Positions 26,127-35,841 of a stretch of 64,000 nucleotides of DNA are shown here, in pieces. A program made the position numbers and the translations under genes. The stretch is taken from contig NZ_JBHTJP010000032.1 in NCBI RefSeq assembly GCF_042676025.1, positions 620,001 through 684,000 of the forward strand. Reading direction: 5' to 3'. Within the stretch, counting starts at the first letter, position 1. Every line of letters begins with the position of its first letter. This stretch comes from Salinimicrobium gaetbulicola. GTDB lineage: Bacteria; Bacteroidota; Bacteroidia; Flavobacteriales; Flavobacteriaceae. The notes below the pieces were generated by a model. It did not search any database. It was not told the origin of the DNA and saw only the letters and a program-made list of their open reading frames with translations.

Positions 26127-27080
26127 ATGATCCTATCGGGTTTACTTGTGATCCTTGGCTTTGCCGCTCTCATCTTCGGGGCTAACTGGATGGTGAACGG
26201 AGCTTCTGCTTTGGCAAAAAGATATAACGTTTCTGATCTTGCCATTGGTCTGACCATTGTGGCCTTTGGAACCTCAGCTCCGGAATTGATCGTAAACATC
26301 GTTGCTTCTCTTAAAGGCTATTCAGATATCGTACTAGGGAACATCATTGGAAGTAACAACTTCAACCTGTTCATCATTCTGGGGCTGGCAGGATTGATCT
26401 TTCCCATTAAGGTCCAAACCTCCACCGCCTGGAAGGAGATCCCTATTTCGCTGATCATTACCGTAATACTCATTTTCCTGATAAATGACCTCGTCTTTTC
26501 AGGACAGACCTCCTTCAGCAGGATAGAAGGGATATTCATGCTGGTACTTTTCGGGCTTTTCCTGTTCTATGTTTTTAAACAGCTGAAAAGTGATCCACAG
26601 GTCCAGACCGAAACATATGAGACCTCGACCGCGAAGATCTGGGGACTCATCGTCATAGGCCTTGCCGGGCTGGTGGTGGGCGGACAACTGGTGGTCCTTA
26701 ACAGCGTCAGCATAGCCGACAACCTGGGGATAAGCGAAAAGATAATCGGACTCACCATAGTGGCGGCGGGAACTTCCTTACCTGAACTGGTAACTTCTGT
26801 GATCGCGGCGGCAAAAAAGAACAGTGATATCGCCATAGGTAACGTGATAGGATCGAACATTTTCAACATTCTCCTTATCCTCGGCATCAACGCGGTGATT
26901 AAGCCCATAGACTTTAACCCTAAATTCAATTTAGACCTGTACATCTTACTGGGGGGAACAATTTTCTTATTGATCGCTATGCTTACCGGCCAACGAAAGA
27001 AGCTGGACAGCTGGGAAGCGGCCATCCTTTTCGGATTTTATATCTTCTACACGATCTACCTGGTAAGCAAAGAGATCTAG
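26127..27080 (+). CDS. Calcium/sodium antiporter, YrbG family
   Basis: A 317-residue inner-membrane cation exchanger of the CaCA superfamily. Both inverted alpha repeats are present: FGTSAPELIVNI with GNIIGSNNFN in the first half, and AGTSLPELVTSV with GNVIGSNIFN in the second. The paired GTSxPE motifs supply the ion-binding glutamates. It exports Ca2+ in exchange for Na+. It appears to be a single-gene unit. Confidence 0.92.
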   Translation: MILSGLLVILGFAALIFGANWMVNGASALAKRYNVSDLAIGLTIVAFGTSAPELIVNIVASLKGYSDIVLGNIIGSNNFNLFIILGLAGLIFPIKVQTSTAWKEIPISLIITVILIFLINDLVFSGQTSFSRIEGIFMLVLFGLFLFYVFKQLKSDPQVQTETYETSTAKIWGLIVIGLAGLVVGGQLVVLNSVSIADNLGISEKIIGLTIVAAGTSLPELVTSVIAAAKKNSDIAIGNVIGSNIFNILLILGINAVIKPIDFNPKFNLDLYILLGGTIFLLIAMLTGQRKKLDSWEAAILFGFYIFYTIYLVSKEI

Positions 27081-27187
27081 GCCGATAATTTCCAGGCGAA
27101 CCCTGTTCAAAAAGGCCATTTTTGATTAACTTAGGGATAAGCCTCCCAAAGTTTTTGAAAGTGCCTCCTGCGTAAAATTTTAAGGTC

Positions 27188-27670
27188 ATGAAGAAGTTCA
27201 TTCTCTTTCTAAGCTTAATGGCAGGTATCCCGCTAATGGCTCAAATTGAAACCGAAGTTCCCGATCTCTTCGTAAGGCTCTTTGACCTGCAAGGAAATAA
27301 GTTGGGAAAAGGCAAGGTCCTTTTGATCTCAGATACCTCTCTAACATTAAATAGGAAGGGCAGATCTATGGAATTTCCTATAAAAGAGATTGGTCTGGTG
27401 AAAACGAAACGCTCGGGAAAACATAATGTTCTTATAGCTACTGCGATCGGAGCTGTTATTGGAGGTATGGCCGGGGCTGCTTCTGCGGAACCTGATACCT
27501 GGTTTGGTTATACCTCTTCCGAAGGAGCATTTGGCGGGGCAGTTTTAGGAGGTGCTGCGGGAGCAGGGATCGGAGGGATCACGCTGCTTTTGAAAAATTC
27601 AAAAACGTACATCATCAATGGAGAGCCGTCGAACTGGAAAGCATTTAAAGATTCGATCTATCTACCCTGA
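27188..27670 (+). CDS. Secreted glycine-zipper protein of unknown function
   Basis: A 160-residue protein with a signal peptide (1-19, PLMAQ). A strand-rich domain (about 28-75) is followed by two glycine-zipper-like hydrophobic stretches (IGAVIGGMAGAASA near 89-102 and GGAVLGGAAGAGIGGI near 117-132) that may insert into a membrane. The function is unknown. Confidence 0.74.
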   Translation: MKKFILFLSLMAGIPLMAQIETEVPDLFVRLFDLQGNKLGKGKVLLISDTSLTLNRKGRSMEFPIKEIGLVKTKRSGKHNVLIATAIGAVIGGMAGAASAEPDTWFGYTSSEGAFGGAVLGGAAGAGIGGITLLLKNSKTYIINGEPSNWKAFKDSIYLP

Positions 27671-27692
27671 CAACCACATTACCCATCATAAA

Positions 27693-28097
27693 ATGAGATC
27701 TGAGAAGTCCCTTTTAATATTCCTGGGAACAGTCCCTGCCGGTTTGAGCATTTTCGCCAGGCTTTCCACTTTCGGGTTCTTTTACCTTATTGGAATGATA
27801 ACGGCCCTGTTCTTCGGGATTCTCCATCTAATCTTTTTAAATGACCTTCAACGGTATTTTAACCCTTCCAGGTCAACCCATCGGCTTATGGCCTGGGTCG
27901 GGGTTCTTAGCTTTCCGCTCATCTTCCTCTTCCAGTTCGACCTGGAGGAATACAAGGACAGCTTTTATGTCTATGAGTTCATTACAGGAGCACACAAGTC
28001 AAATTTTGAATTTTACGCCTTCTACATCGCCATATTTTCAGCCTTGGTCTACCTCGTTAATTTGATTTTTTGGAAGATCAAATTCAAACGGGCCTGA
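27693..28097 (+). CDS. Membrane protein of unknown function
   Basis: A 134-residue protein with four hydrophobic segments (about 5-22, 24-45, 64-81 and 106-128). The reading frame opens further upstream at 27618, inside the preceding gene, but the ATG at 27693 (MRSEKSLLIFLG) lies after that gene's stop and starts straight into the first membrane helix, so it is preferred. No family is recognised. It is probably co-transcribed with the glycine-zipper gene. Confidence 0.68.
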   Translation: MRSEKSLLIFLGTVPAGLSIFARLSTFGFFYLIGMITALFFGILHLIFLNDLQRYFNPSRSTHRLMAWVGVLSFPLIFLFQFDLEEYKDSFYVYEFITGAHKSNFEFYAFYIAIFSALVYLVNLIFWKIKFKRA

Positions 28098-28344
28098 CCT
28101 GCACCTTACAGCCGGTATGATCGAAAAATGTATATTTACCGAAATCAGGATCGAACTACCCGGTTCGAATTAACCCGTCGAACGAGTACTATAAGATACC
28201 CCTTGAAAACTTTGAAACCCCCGGGTCATAAGAGAAAAGATCCTTGAAAAGCTTATAGGTTAAAAACCCTTTTTCAGAAAAAAAATGTAGTTTCCTGTGA
28301 TTTTTCACACATCTGTTACACTAATAAGGTGTAAACCAAACCGA

Positions 28345-28848
28345 ATGACAGTAAAACAGGAATTCATTAAGCATGTAAAAGAGCACGAAGGCATTGTCTA
28401 TAAAGTAGCTTCCGTCTATGCTGACGGCAAGGAGGACAGGCAGGACCTTTTCCAGGAGATCATTTACCAGCTATGGAGATCATATCCTACCTTTAAAGGC
28501 CATTCAAAGATCAGCACCTGGATGTACAGGGTCGCCCTGAACACCAGCATCACCCATTTAAAAAAGGAGAAAAGAAAGGACCAACAGGTACCTCTCGACC
28601 CTGAACTTCTCAATAGAATGGAAGACAGAGAAAACCTGGAGGAAGAACAGCTGGCCATCTTACATGCCCACATCAAAAAACTGAATCTTATTGAAAAAGG
28701 GATCATCCTTCTCTACCTTGAAGGCAGGAGCTATGTAGAGATCGCAGCGATCACCGGGTTTACCCAAACAAATATCGGCACGCGCCTCTCCCGCATCAAA
28801 CAAAAACTAAAGGATCAAATCACTAAAGAACACAGCTATGGAATTTGA
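28345..28848 (+). CDS. ECF-type RNA polymerase sigma factor
   Basis: A 167-residue sigma factor with only regions 2 and 4. Region 2 has DLFQEIIYQLWRSY and STWMYRVALNTSI; region 4 has the helix-turn-helix YVEIAAITGFTQTNIGTRLSRIKQKL. An earlier ATG at 28297 would add 16 unlikely residues; ATG 28345 (MTVKQEFIKHV) is the family-like start. Its stop overlaps the next gene by 11 bp, which points to translational coupling with that membrane protein, a possible anti-sigma partner. The regulon is unknown. Confidence 0.9.
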   Translation: MTVKQEFIKHVKEHEGIVYKVASVYADGKEDRQDLFQEIIYQLWRSYPTFKGHSKISTWMYRVALNTSITHLKKEKRKDQQVPLDPELLNRMEDRENLEEEQLAILHAHIKKLNLIEKGIILLYLEGRSYVEIAAITGFTQTNIGTRLSRIKQKLKDQITKEHSYGI

Positions 28849-29440
28849 AGAAATGAAATCACTTTGGACAGACATGAGCCAAAAAGTGGAAAAACAACAA
28901 TTATTAACCGATAAATTGATCATCAAAATGACAGAAGAAAGGTATACCAATAAGTTCAGAAAGATCTATGGCCTTGAAAGCCTGGGAGCGGTTACTTGTT
29001 TGGCAGGTGCATTTTACATCCTTCTCAACATCCAAAAACTTGATACGTGGTACCTCCTGACCTGCGGAATAATTTGCCTAGTCTTGCTGCTGGTGCTCCC
29101 TATGATAACCCTGAGGTCCATTAACAGAACCAAAAGCCTCAACATCTCCCAGAGAAATGTAAAGGAAACCCTAGTGAAGTTCTATAGAGCAAAAAATGAA
29201 CTGCTGTTCACGCAGCGTCTAAACATGTACCTGGGCATACTGTTCGCTTTGGTCATCTTGCCGGTATTTTCAAAAATAATGAATGGGAAAGATCTCTTTA
29301 TTGAGGAGAACATAAACGATCTCTGGCTGTTCATTCCAATCCTGTTAGCCTTTCTGTTCGTGATGGCGGCCTGGGTTTTCAGGGCCTATAAAAATATCAC
29401 CACGTCGGCTGAAAACATTCTAAAAGAACTTGACACCTAA
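28838..29440 (+). CDS. Membrane partner of the ECF sigma factor
   Basis: A 200-residue protein: a charged cytoplasmic N-terminal 45 residues (MEFEEMKSLWTDMSQKVEKQ) and four hydrophobic segments in two pairs (about 48-66, 72-90, 128-146 and 166-184). The gene overlaps the sigma factor gene by 11 bp. It has neither the zinc-binding HxxxCxxC of ZAS anti-sigma factors nor the FecR domain. By position it is the likely sensor or inhibitor of the sigma factor, which is inference. Confidence 0.76.
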   Translation: MEFEEMKSLWTDMSQKVEKQQLLTDKLIIKMTEERYTNKFRKIYGLESLGAVTCLAGAFYILLNIQKLDTWYLLTCGIICLVLLLVLPMITLRSINRTKSLNISQRNVKETLVKFYRAKNELLFTQRLNMYLGILFALVILPVFSKIMNGKDLFIEENINDLWLFIPILLAFLFVMAAWVFRAYKNITTSAENILKELDT

Positions 29441-29677
29441 ACTATGAAAAGCAATAATCGGCTTCTCTTCTAAAGTGGCATTTGAAATGCGGAATCATGG
29501 AATATCCATCAAATGTGTAATCAGGAATTTGATAAATTTTTATCTGTCATTAATTTGACCGGAAATACCTCAATGAATTTATTAATTATCTTCACCCAAT
29601 AACCAGAGCTAAATCTTTCTACGATATTAACCATCGTTAAATTGAGTTGGCAAGCATAAAATACAACACGTAATCTT

Positions 29678-30676
29678 ATGAAAAAAAAGGTCAATTGGGG
29701 GATCATAGGATTGGGAAAAATAGCAAATAAATTTGCTGAAGATTTACAACTTTCCAATACTGCCGTGCTTCATGCCGTAGCTTCCAGAAATGAAGAGAGA
29801 GCTAGAAATTTTGGAGAAAAACATAAGTCGGTTAAGTTTTATACGTCATATGAAGAGCTGGCAGATGACCCCGAGATAGATGTTATTTATGTTGCCACCC
29901 CCCACACTTTCCATTTTGAAAATACCATGATGTGTTTAAAAAAAGGAAAGGGGGTACTCTGCGAAAAGCCCATGGGAATAGATGTGCAGGAAGTGGAAAT
30001 TATGGTCAGGGAAGCCAGGTCAAGGAATTTATTTCTAATGGAAGGCTTATGGACACGCTTTATGCCCTCCATTAATAAATTAATGGAGATCCTGGAGAAT
30101 AAGGCGATAGGAGATATTTTATTTGTGCGCGCAGATTTCGGATTCAAAGCAGACGCACATCCCGAAGGCAGGCTATTTAATAAAAAATTAGGCGGTGGCT
30201 CTTTAATGGACCTGGGCATATACCCTGTTTATTTAAGTCTACTAGCCCTTGGAATTCCCCTTGACATAAAGTGTATGGCCCGCATGACCACCACGGAAGT
30301 TGATGCTACTTGCTCGATGCTATTAAATTATGAAAATGGAGCGAAAGCCATACTTGAATCCACCCTTGAAGCCGAAACTCCTTCTGAAGCCTACATTCAT
30401 GGAAGTAAAGGATCTTTAAAGCTTCATAGCAGGTTTCACCAGGCTGAGAAAATCACCATTACTCAAAATGGAACCAAAGAAGTTTTCAACCTGGAATATG
30501 AAGGAAATGGATTTATTCATGAGATAGAGGAAGTAAATGATTGTCTTCTAAGAGGTGAAATTGAAAGTTCCAAACTGCCGTTAAAAACCAGCATCGAAGT
30601 TAGTCACCTGATTGACAGAATTAAAAAGGAAATTGGACTTGATTATAAAACAAAAATAGCGTCCCACAAGGCATAA
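29678..30676 (+). CDS. Gfo/Idh/MocA family oxidoreductase
   Basis: A 332-residue NAD(P)-dependent oxidoreductase of sugars or diols. The Rossmann motif GIIGLGKIANKFA is at residues 6-18, and the conserved CEKPMG carries the catalytic lysine. The C-terminal part has the beta-sheet domain with GGGSLMDLGIYPVYL. By pattern it is closest to the dihydrodiol dehydrogenase/glucose-fructose oxidoreductase-like branch. It leads a run of sugar-metabolism-like genes on the plus strand. This stretch is more AT-rich than the genes before it. Confidence 0.88.
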   Translation: MKKKVNWGIIGLGKIANKFAEDLQLSNTAVLHAVASRNEERARNFGEKHKSVKFYTSYEELADDPEIDVIYVATPHTFHFENTMMCLKKGKGVLCEKPMGIDVQEVEIMVREARSRNLFLMEGLWTRFMPSINKLMEILENKAIGDILFVRADFGFKADAHPEGRLFNKKLGGGSLMDLGIYPVYLSLLALGIPLDIKCMARMTTTEVDATCSMLLNYENGAKAILESTLEAETPSEAYIHGSKGSLKLHSRFHQAEKITITQNGTKEVFNLEYEGNGFIHEIEEVNDCLLRGEIESSKLPLKTSIEVSHLIDRIKKEIGLDYKTKIASHKA

Positions 30677-30816
30677 AGAACGTTCAGGCTTAATAGAAGA
30701 ATTAATATCACTAGCAGCTTTTGGGCTTAAAAGCATTATCTCAAAAGTATAAAATCAATAGATTCTCTGGCCTAAAGTTTCAGACGTAATTTATACTTTT
30801 ATATAAATTTAAGATC

Positions 30817-31845
30817 ATGTATATCCGTTCTACTTTTTTGATTGCCTTTTCGTTCATTTTTTTCCTTTCCTGTAAGCATAAAAATAATCCTGAAGACCCT
30901 GCAATTTCTAATGTAGACACCACAGTACAGGAATTAAAAATAGAAGTTTACGATTCAACAGCACTCGCTTTCCTTGATCCTAACACCAATTTTGAGGTTT
31001 TGGCCAAAGGATTTTACTGGAGCGAAGGCCCACTTTGGGTCGATGATTTACAGTCCGTAATTTTTTCTGATGTCCCCGCCAATAAGATATATAAGTGGAA
31101 TGAAAAGGACAGTCTCAGCGTTTACCTCGAATCTGCCGGCCATTCGGGTACAGAGAACAAAAGTTCGGGCAGAGGTCCAAATGGTTTAATACTCGACTTA
31201 GAAGGCAAATTATTGATTTGCCAGCATGGCGACAGGCGTATTGCCCGCTTAGACGCAGATCTCAATAACCCTGAACCGCAATTTACTACGGTAGCTGACA
31301 CGTATCAAGGAAAGCAATTCAACAGCCCCAACGATCTTGCGATTGACGAAGCAGGAATTATTTATTTTACAGATCCTCCTTATGGCCTGCCGGAAAATAA
31401 AACAGGTGAAATTGGAATGAACGGGGTGTTTAAAGTGAATCCTGAGAAAGAGGTTTCAGTACTGATAGATAGTCTAACCATGCCTAATGGAATTGGGTTA
31501 TCTCTGGATCAGAAAACCCTGTACGTCAATCAGTCCAATCCCAAGAATCCGGTTTTATACAGTTACGAGGTTACCGGTGACGGTACTCTTGACAACGGAA
31601 AAGTATTATTTGATTTTCAAACTCTTTCTGAAGATAAAAACGGATTACCCGATGGTCTGAAAATTCACAAAAGCGGTAATATCTTTGCCACAGGTCCGGG
31701 TGGTGTTCACATTATAAGCCCGGAAGGAAAACATCTTGCGGCTATTTTCACAGGTAAATCCACGGCTAATTGCGCTTTTGACAAAAATCACGAATACCTG
31801 TATATGACCACAACGGACAGGTTGATGAGATTGAAATTGAAATAA
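30817..31845 (+). CDS. SMP-30/gluconolactonase-like lipoprotein
   Basis: A 342-residue six-bladed beta-propeller hydrolase of the SMP-30/LRE family. It is exported as a lipoprotein (Cys19 after FFLS). Propeller landmarks are EGPLWVDDLQSVIFSDVP, GPNGLILD, NSPNDLAIDEAGIIYFTDP, MPNGIGLS and DGLKIHKSGNIFATGPGG, with the Glu, Asn and Asp residues of the metal site. It may hydrolyse sugar lactones in the periplasm, matching the oxidoreductases next to it. The aldo/keto reductase gene follows after 14 bp. Confidence 0.88.
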   Translation: MYIRSTFLIAFSFIFFLSCKHKNNPEDPAISNVDTTVQELKIEVYDSTALAFLDPNTNFEVLAKGFYWSEGPLWVDDLQSVIFSDVPANKIYKWNEKDSLSVYLESAGHSGTENKSSGRGPNGLILDLEGKLLICQHGDRRIARLDADLNNPEPQFTTVADTYQGKQFNSPNDLAIDEAGIIYFTDPPYGLPENKTGEIGMNGVFKVNPEKEVSVLIDSLTMPNGIGLSLDQKTLYVNQSNPKNPVLYSYEVTGDGTLDNGKVLFDFQTLSEDKNGLPDGLKIHKSGNIFATGPGGVHIISPEGKHLAAIFTGKSTANCAFDKNHEYLYMTTTDRLMRLKLK

Positions 31846-31859
31846 ACGAATCCCTAAAC

Positions 31860-32801
31860 ATGAAATACAACAAATACATCAGTAACGCTGTTCCTGTTTC
31901 TGAAATTGGACTGGGTGCATGGCAGTTGGGAGTTAACTCCGGGTGGCAAAGTATGTCTGAAAAAGATGCCATGAAACTGGTTGAAAGATCTTTAGAGTAC
32001 GGCATCAATTTTTTTGATACCGCGCCAAATTATGGGTTGGGCACCGGTGAAGAAAGGTTGGGAAAGGCGCTAAAGAACGTTGATAGAAATACCATTGTGA
32101 TCAACACAAAATTCGGGCATACAGATTCAGGTATTACTAACTATCACTCCAATTACATTAGGGAATCATTAGAAGGAAGTCTTAAAAGGTTACAGGTTGA
32201 CTACGTTGATTCCCTCATTATTCATAATCCGCCCGCTCAGTACCTCGATGGTAACAAAAATGACCATTATGAGATCCTCGAACGCTTAATTGAGGAGGGA
32301 AAAATAAAAGCCTATGGAGCATCTTTAGATACTTCAGAAGAAATGAAGTTACTTATGAATACCACAAATGCCCAGGTGATTGAAGCATTTTTTAATATCC
32401 TGCACCAGGATACCTCTCAGGCATTTTCCATGGCAAAAGAAAAAGAAGTGGGAATAATCGCGAAGATCCCTCTCGATTCAGGATGGTTATCTGGCAAGTA
32501 TACCGCTGAAAGTACATTTCAAGACATTAGAAGTCGCTGGTCGCGACAGGATATCCAAACCAGGGCTACGCTGGTAAACAGAATTAAGGAGATAACAAAT
32601 TCAGAAAACAATCTTGCCCAAACGGCACTCGCGTTTTGTTTGGCATTTGATGCGGTTGCTACAGTTATACCCGGGAATGTAAATACTGCTCAATTAAAAA
32701 GTAATCTTGAAAGTATCAACAATCCTATTTCAGAGGAACTTGTTCAAGAATTAGAAGAATTTTACCGGGATGAAGTAAAAGATCTGAACTTGCCCTGGTA
32801 A
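31860..32801 (+). CDS. Aldo/keto reductase
   Basis: A 313-residue NADPH-dependent aldo/keto reductase with the full catalytic tetrad Asp53, Tyr58, Lys84 and His122 (FFDTAPNYG, INTKFGH, IIHNPP). The single-domain TIM barrel is of normal length. It is the second gene of a pair with the SMP-30 lipoprotein. The natural substrate, probably a sugar or aldehyde, is unknown. Confidence 0.9.
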   Translation: MKYNKYISNAVPVSEIGLGAWQLGVNSGWQSMSEKDAMKLVERSLEYGINFFDTAPNYGLGTGEERLGKALKNVDRNTIVINTKFGHTDSGITNYHSNYIRESLEGSLKRLQVDYVDSLIIHNPPAQYLDGNKNDHYEILERLIEEGKIKAYGASLDTSEEMKLLMNTTNAQVIEAFFNILHQDTSQAFSMAKEKEVGIIAKIPLDSGWLSGKYTAESTFQDIRSRWSRQDIQTRATLVNRIKEITNSENNLAQTALAFCLAFDAVATVIPGNVNTAQLKSNLESINNPISEELVQELEEFYRDEVKDLNLPW

Positions 32802-33006
32802 CATAAACTGAATAACGCCTTGCCTTATAGAATTAATTGAGATGGCTTATTCTTATCCCTGCCTGAAAAACCTTGGATATTGCCCGGAATGGTGTTTACT
32901 TGCAGGTGAAAGTAAGACCTCACCTTATAAAAATTAATTAAAGGCCGGTCAATGCTGAACGTGGCATTAAAAAAATTACTAAAACAACTTTTAAAAAACT
33001 GAAATA

Positions 33007-34002
33007 ATGGAATATAGACGCTTAGGAAGATCCGGTTTAAAAGTCTCAGCTTTGTCTCTGGGGTCTTGGGTAACTTTTGGTAAGCAAGTGGAGATGGAAG
33101 ATGCCAAAACCCTTTTAAAAACGGCTTATGATGCCGGGGTGAATTTCTTCGACAATGCCGAAGGCTATGAGGCCGGGGAATCTGAAAAAATTATGGGTGA
33201 GGCCATAAAAAGCCTTGGCCTTTCTCGAGATACATTTGCTGTTTCTTCAAAGGTATTTTGGGGAGGTGAGCATAAAATGCAGTTGGGGCTAAGTGCCAAG
33301 CATGTACGTGATGCCTGTGATCTGGCTTTAAAAAGACTTCAGGTAGAATACCTGGATCTGTACTATTGCCACAGACCGGATATTGACACCCCAATTGAAG
33401 AAACCGTGCGCGCCATGCATAACCTCGTTCTTCAGGGTAAGATCATCTATTGGGGTACCAGCGAATGGTCGGCTCAACAAATCACCCAGGCCCACGCAGT
33501 AGCCCAGGCGCATGGACTTACTCCGCCGGTGATGGAACAACCTCAGTATAATCTCTTGCATAGAGATAAGGTAGAATCTGAATTTTTGCCTTTATATGAA
33601 ACTTACGGTCTGGGAACAACCACCTTTTCTCCGCTGGCCAGTGGAATCCTTACAGGGAAATACAATGATGGGATCCCGTCAGACAGCCGCTTGAACTTAC
33701 CTGATTATCAATGGTTGAAAGACCTATGGACGAGTGAAGAGGGTAAACAAAAACTGGAAAAAGTTCGAAAATTAACCGGCTTATCGAAGGAGTTAGGTAT
33801 AAGCATGCCGCATTTATCTCTCGCCTGGTGCTTAAAGAACCCACATGTTTCGGCAGTAATTTTAGGAGCTTCTCGATTGAGTCAGTTAGAGAATAATTTG
33901 AAAGCGCTTGATGTGGTGCGGCAATTAACTCCTGAAGTGATGGTAAAAATTGAAGCTATAGTCGATAACAAACCTGGCGCACCGGAACGATTTGGGCAGT
34001 AG
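33007..34002 (+). CDS. Aldo/keto reductase, Kv-beta-like (AKR6) subgroup
   Basis: A 331-residue aldo/keto reductase distinct from its upstream neighbour. The start MEYRRLGRSGLKVSALSLG, FFDNAEGY and the KVFWGG stretch mark the voltage-gated-channel-beta/AKR6 branch. The tetrad Asp49, Tyr54, Lys82 and His122 is complete. The NADP-site region near the end (AVILGASRLSQLENNLKAL) is intact. A 205-bp gap separates it from the previous gene, so it probably has its own promoter. Confidence 0.9.
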   Translation: MEYRRLGRSGLKVSALSLGSWVTFGKQVEMEDAKTLLKTAYDAGVNFFDNAEGYEAGESEKIMGEAIKSLGLSRDTFAVSSKVFWGGEHKMQLGLSAKHVRDACDLALKRLQVEYLDLYYCHRPDIDTPIEETVRAMHNLVLQGKIIYWGTSEWSAQQITQAHAVAQAHGLTPPVMEQPQYNLLHRDKVESEFLPLYETYGLGTTTFSPLASGILTGKYNDGIPSDSRLNLPDYQWLKDLWTSEEGKQKLEKVRKLTGLSKELGISMPHLSLAWCLKNPHVSAVILGASRLSQLENNLKALDVVRQLTPEVMVKIEAIVDNKPGAPERFGQ

Positions 34003-34084
34003 GATCACTTTAAATATTGAAATTTCAGCCGACGGTTATTTACAGAAAGTAGATCATTTTTGAATAAAAAATTAAAACTAGCTA

Positions 34085-34516
34085 ATGCCACAAAAACCTA
34101 TTTTGGAGAATTTTAGCATTGTAAAAAGAAAAATAGAAGTCTGCGAATATCAATCGCTACGGCAAACCACCGGTTGGGGCTCTATAGAAAACGATGTGGT
34201 CGAAAAGGCCCTGGATAAAGACCTGTTTTCGGTCTGTGTTCTCGAAAGTGAACAAATTGTTGGAATGGGAAGAGTAATTGGAGACGGTGCCATTTATTTT
34301 TATATACAGGATGTCATTGTAGATCCCGGCTATCAAAATAAGGGAATCGGCAAACTCATAATGGAAAGCATTGAAGACTATCTGGCGAAAAACAGCAATA
34401 ACAATTCCTTTATAGGTTTAATGGCTGCGGAAGGAGCAACTCAATTCTATGAGCAATTTGGTTACCAAAAACGCCCTGATGACCGACCTGGCATGTTCAA
34501 AGCAATTAAGAAATAA
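34085..34516 (+). CDS. GNAT family N-acetyltransferase
   Basis: A 143-residue acetyltransferase with the acetyl-CoA pyrophosphate loop QNKGIG after strand YIQDVIVDPGY, and the C-terminal AAEGATQFYEQFGYQKR typical of small GNATs. The substrate is unknown. A second GNAT gene follows after 28 bp. Confidence 0.88.
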   Translation: MPQKPILENFSIVKRKIEVCEYQSLRQTTGWGSIENDVVEKALDKDLFSVCVLESEQIVGMGRVIGDGAIYFYIQDVIVDPGYQNKGIGKLIMESIEDYLAKNSNNNSFIGLMAAEGATQFYEQFGYQKRPDDRPGMFKAIKK

Positions 34517-34544
34517 AAGTTCAAAAATAGCTGTACGAATTCAA

Positions 34545-35063
34545 ATGAAAACCGGAAAATACGTCCTTAAAGAAATAGAGGCCTCAGACATTCATAAAAT
34601 TCATATGGGATTATCTGACCCTGAGGTCACTCAATACTACGATGTCCACTTCCCTACCCTAGAAGATACCGAAGAGCAAATGCAGTGGTATGAAAATTTA
34701 AAAAGGGAAGGCACAGGGTGTTGGTGGGGAATTTATGACAAAGATGATAAATTCTATGGTGCAGGCGGATTTAATGGCCTGGACAAGGAACATAAAAAAG
34801 CTGAGGTCGGCCTGTGGCTGCTAAAGGAATATTGGGGTCAGGGGATCTTAAAGGAAGTGATGCCCATGCTTTTTGAAAAAGGCTTTAACGAACTCGGTTT
34901 GAACCGAATTGAAGGATATGTGGTGAGCGAGAATACCAAATGCAAAAATGCCCTGGAGAAGATCAATTTCACATACGAAGGCACTATGAGGGAATGCGAG
35001 ATCAAAAATGGCAAAAAAATAAATGTGGACTTTTATTCCATCCTCAAAAGTGAATGGGAATAA
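34545..35063 (+). CDS. GNAT family acetyltransferase, RimJ/RimL type
   Basis: A 172-residue acetyltransferase of the RimJ/RimL group: KYVLKEIEASDIHKIHMGLSD at the start, GLWLLKEYWGQGILKE with the acetyl-CoA loop, and NRIEGYVVSENTKCKNALEK, the usual Asn-rich end of the fold. The frame is open from 34449, overlapping the previous gene, but ATG 34545 (MKTGKYVLKE) is the natural start. Its last codons form one arm of a perfect terminator hairpin. Confidence 0.87.
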   Translation: MKTGKYVLKEIEASDIHKIHMGLSDPEVTQYYDVHFPTLEDTEEQMQWYENLKREGTGCWWGIYDKDDKFYGAGGFNGLDKEHKKAEVGLWLLKEYWGQGILKEVMPMLFEKGFNELGLNRIEGYVVSENTKCKNALEKINFTYEGTMRECEIKNGKKINVDFYSILKSEWE

Positions 35064-35077
35064 TCCCATTCACTTTT
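35046..35077 (+). terminator. Terminator overlapping the end of the GNAT gene
   Basis: A perfect 14-bp stem (AAAAGTGAATGGGA / TCCCATTCACTTTT) with a 4-base loop. The 5' arm encodes the last residues of the acetyltransferase (KSEWE) and the stop codon is in the loop. Confidence 0.8.
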
Positions 35078-35273
35078 GCTTCAGCTTTACACTTTATTTG
35101 CTATCTTTAATAGAAGTAAAAAAGCCCTTTTTCCTCCCGCCTACCACTTAACCTCATATTAACCTTCGTTGGATAAAATATTCCTTCGTACCTCCCTCTA
35201 TTTCTATTCATGTTTTGGTAATTAAATAAAACAACTGATATAGTTGTAAATTAATAACCTAAAATATGTACAT

Positions 35274-35750
35274 ATGAAAACTCAAGGTATTCTTTCTTTA
35301 AAAGCCATTCTAATTGGCCTTCTAGTATTGACAAGTGGAACTGTGGCAATGGCCCAAACAGATGAAATGGGAAATTCAAAAGTTGTTTCTCACGATGAAA
35401 TGGCTTCTTTAAACTGGATGGCCTGCCCTGCGCCTTTAGATGTCGCCGGCTGTCATATAACCGTGCTTCATGGTGATCCCACAAAACCAAATTCAGATAT
35501 TCTTTTCAAGCTTGAACCTGGAGCCTCGGTTCCAAGACACTGGCATACCTCGGCCGAACGAATGGTAATGATCTCAGGGGAAATGGAAGTAACCTATGAC
35601 GGGGAAGAAACTCAGAGTTTTAAACCAGGTACTTATGCCTTTGGCCCTTCAAACAAACCCCATGTCGCGAAATGCAAGGAAGGCGGCGATCCGTGTGTGC
35701 TTTTTATCGGTTTTGAAGAGCCGGTAGATTCTTATGTAAAATCCGAATGA
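35274..35750 (+). CDS. Secreted cupin-domain protein
   Basis: A 158-residue protein with a signal peptide (about 1-27, TVAMAQ) and one cupin barrel. Cupin motif 1 is visible as PRHWHTSAERMVMISGEMEV, with two histidines and a glutamate as likely metal ligands; motif 2 is GTYAFGPSNKPHVAKC. It may be a periplasmic metal-binding protein or small dioxygenase. Four cysteines (CPAPLDVAGC, KCKEGGDPC) could form disulfides. The reaction is unknown. Confidence 0.86.
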   Translation: MKTQGILSLKAILIGLLVLTSGTVAMAQTDEMGNSKVVSHDEMASLNWMACPAPLDVAGCHITVLHGDPTKPNSDILFKLEPGASVPRHWHTSAERMVMISGEMEVTYDGEETQSFKPGTYAFGPSNKPHVAKCKEGGDPCVLFIGFEEPVDSYVKSE

Positions 35751-35841
35751 ATTATTCTGATGATCTGGCGATATAAGCCGGAGAATTAATTTTTCAGAAA
35801 AATGGTACCTTCCGCAGCCATTATCTAAAAATAAGTATTCC

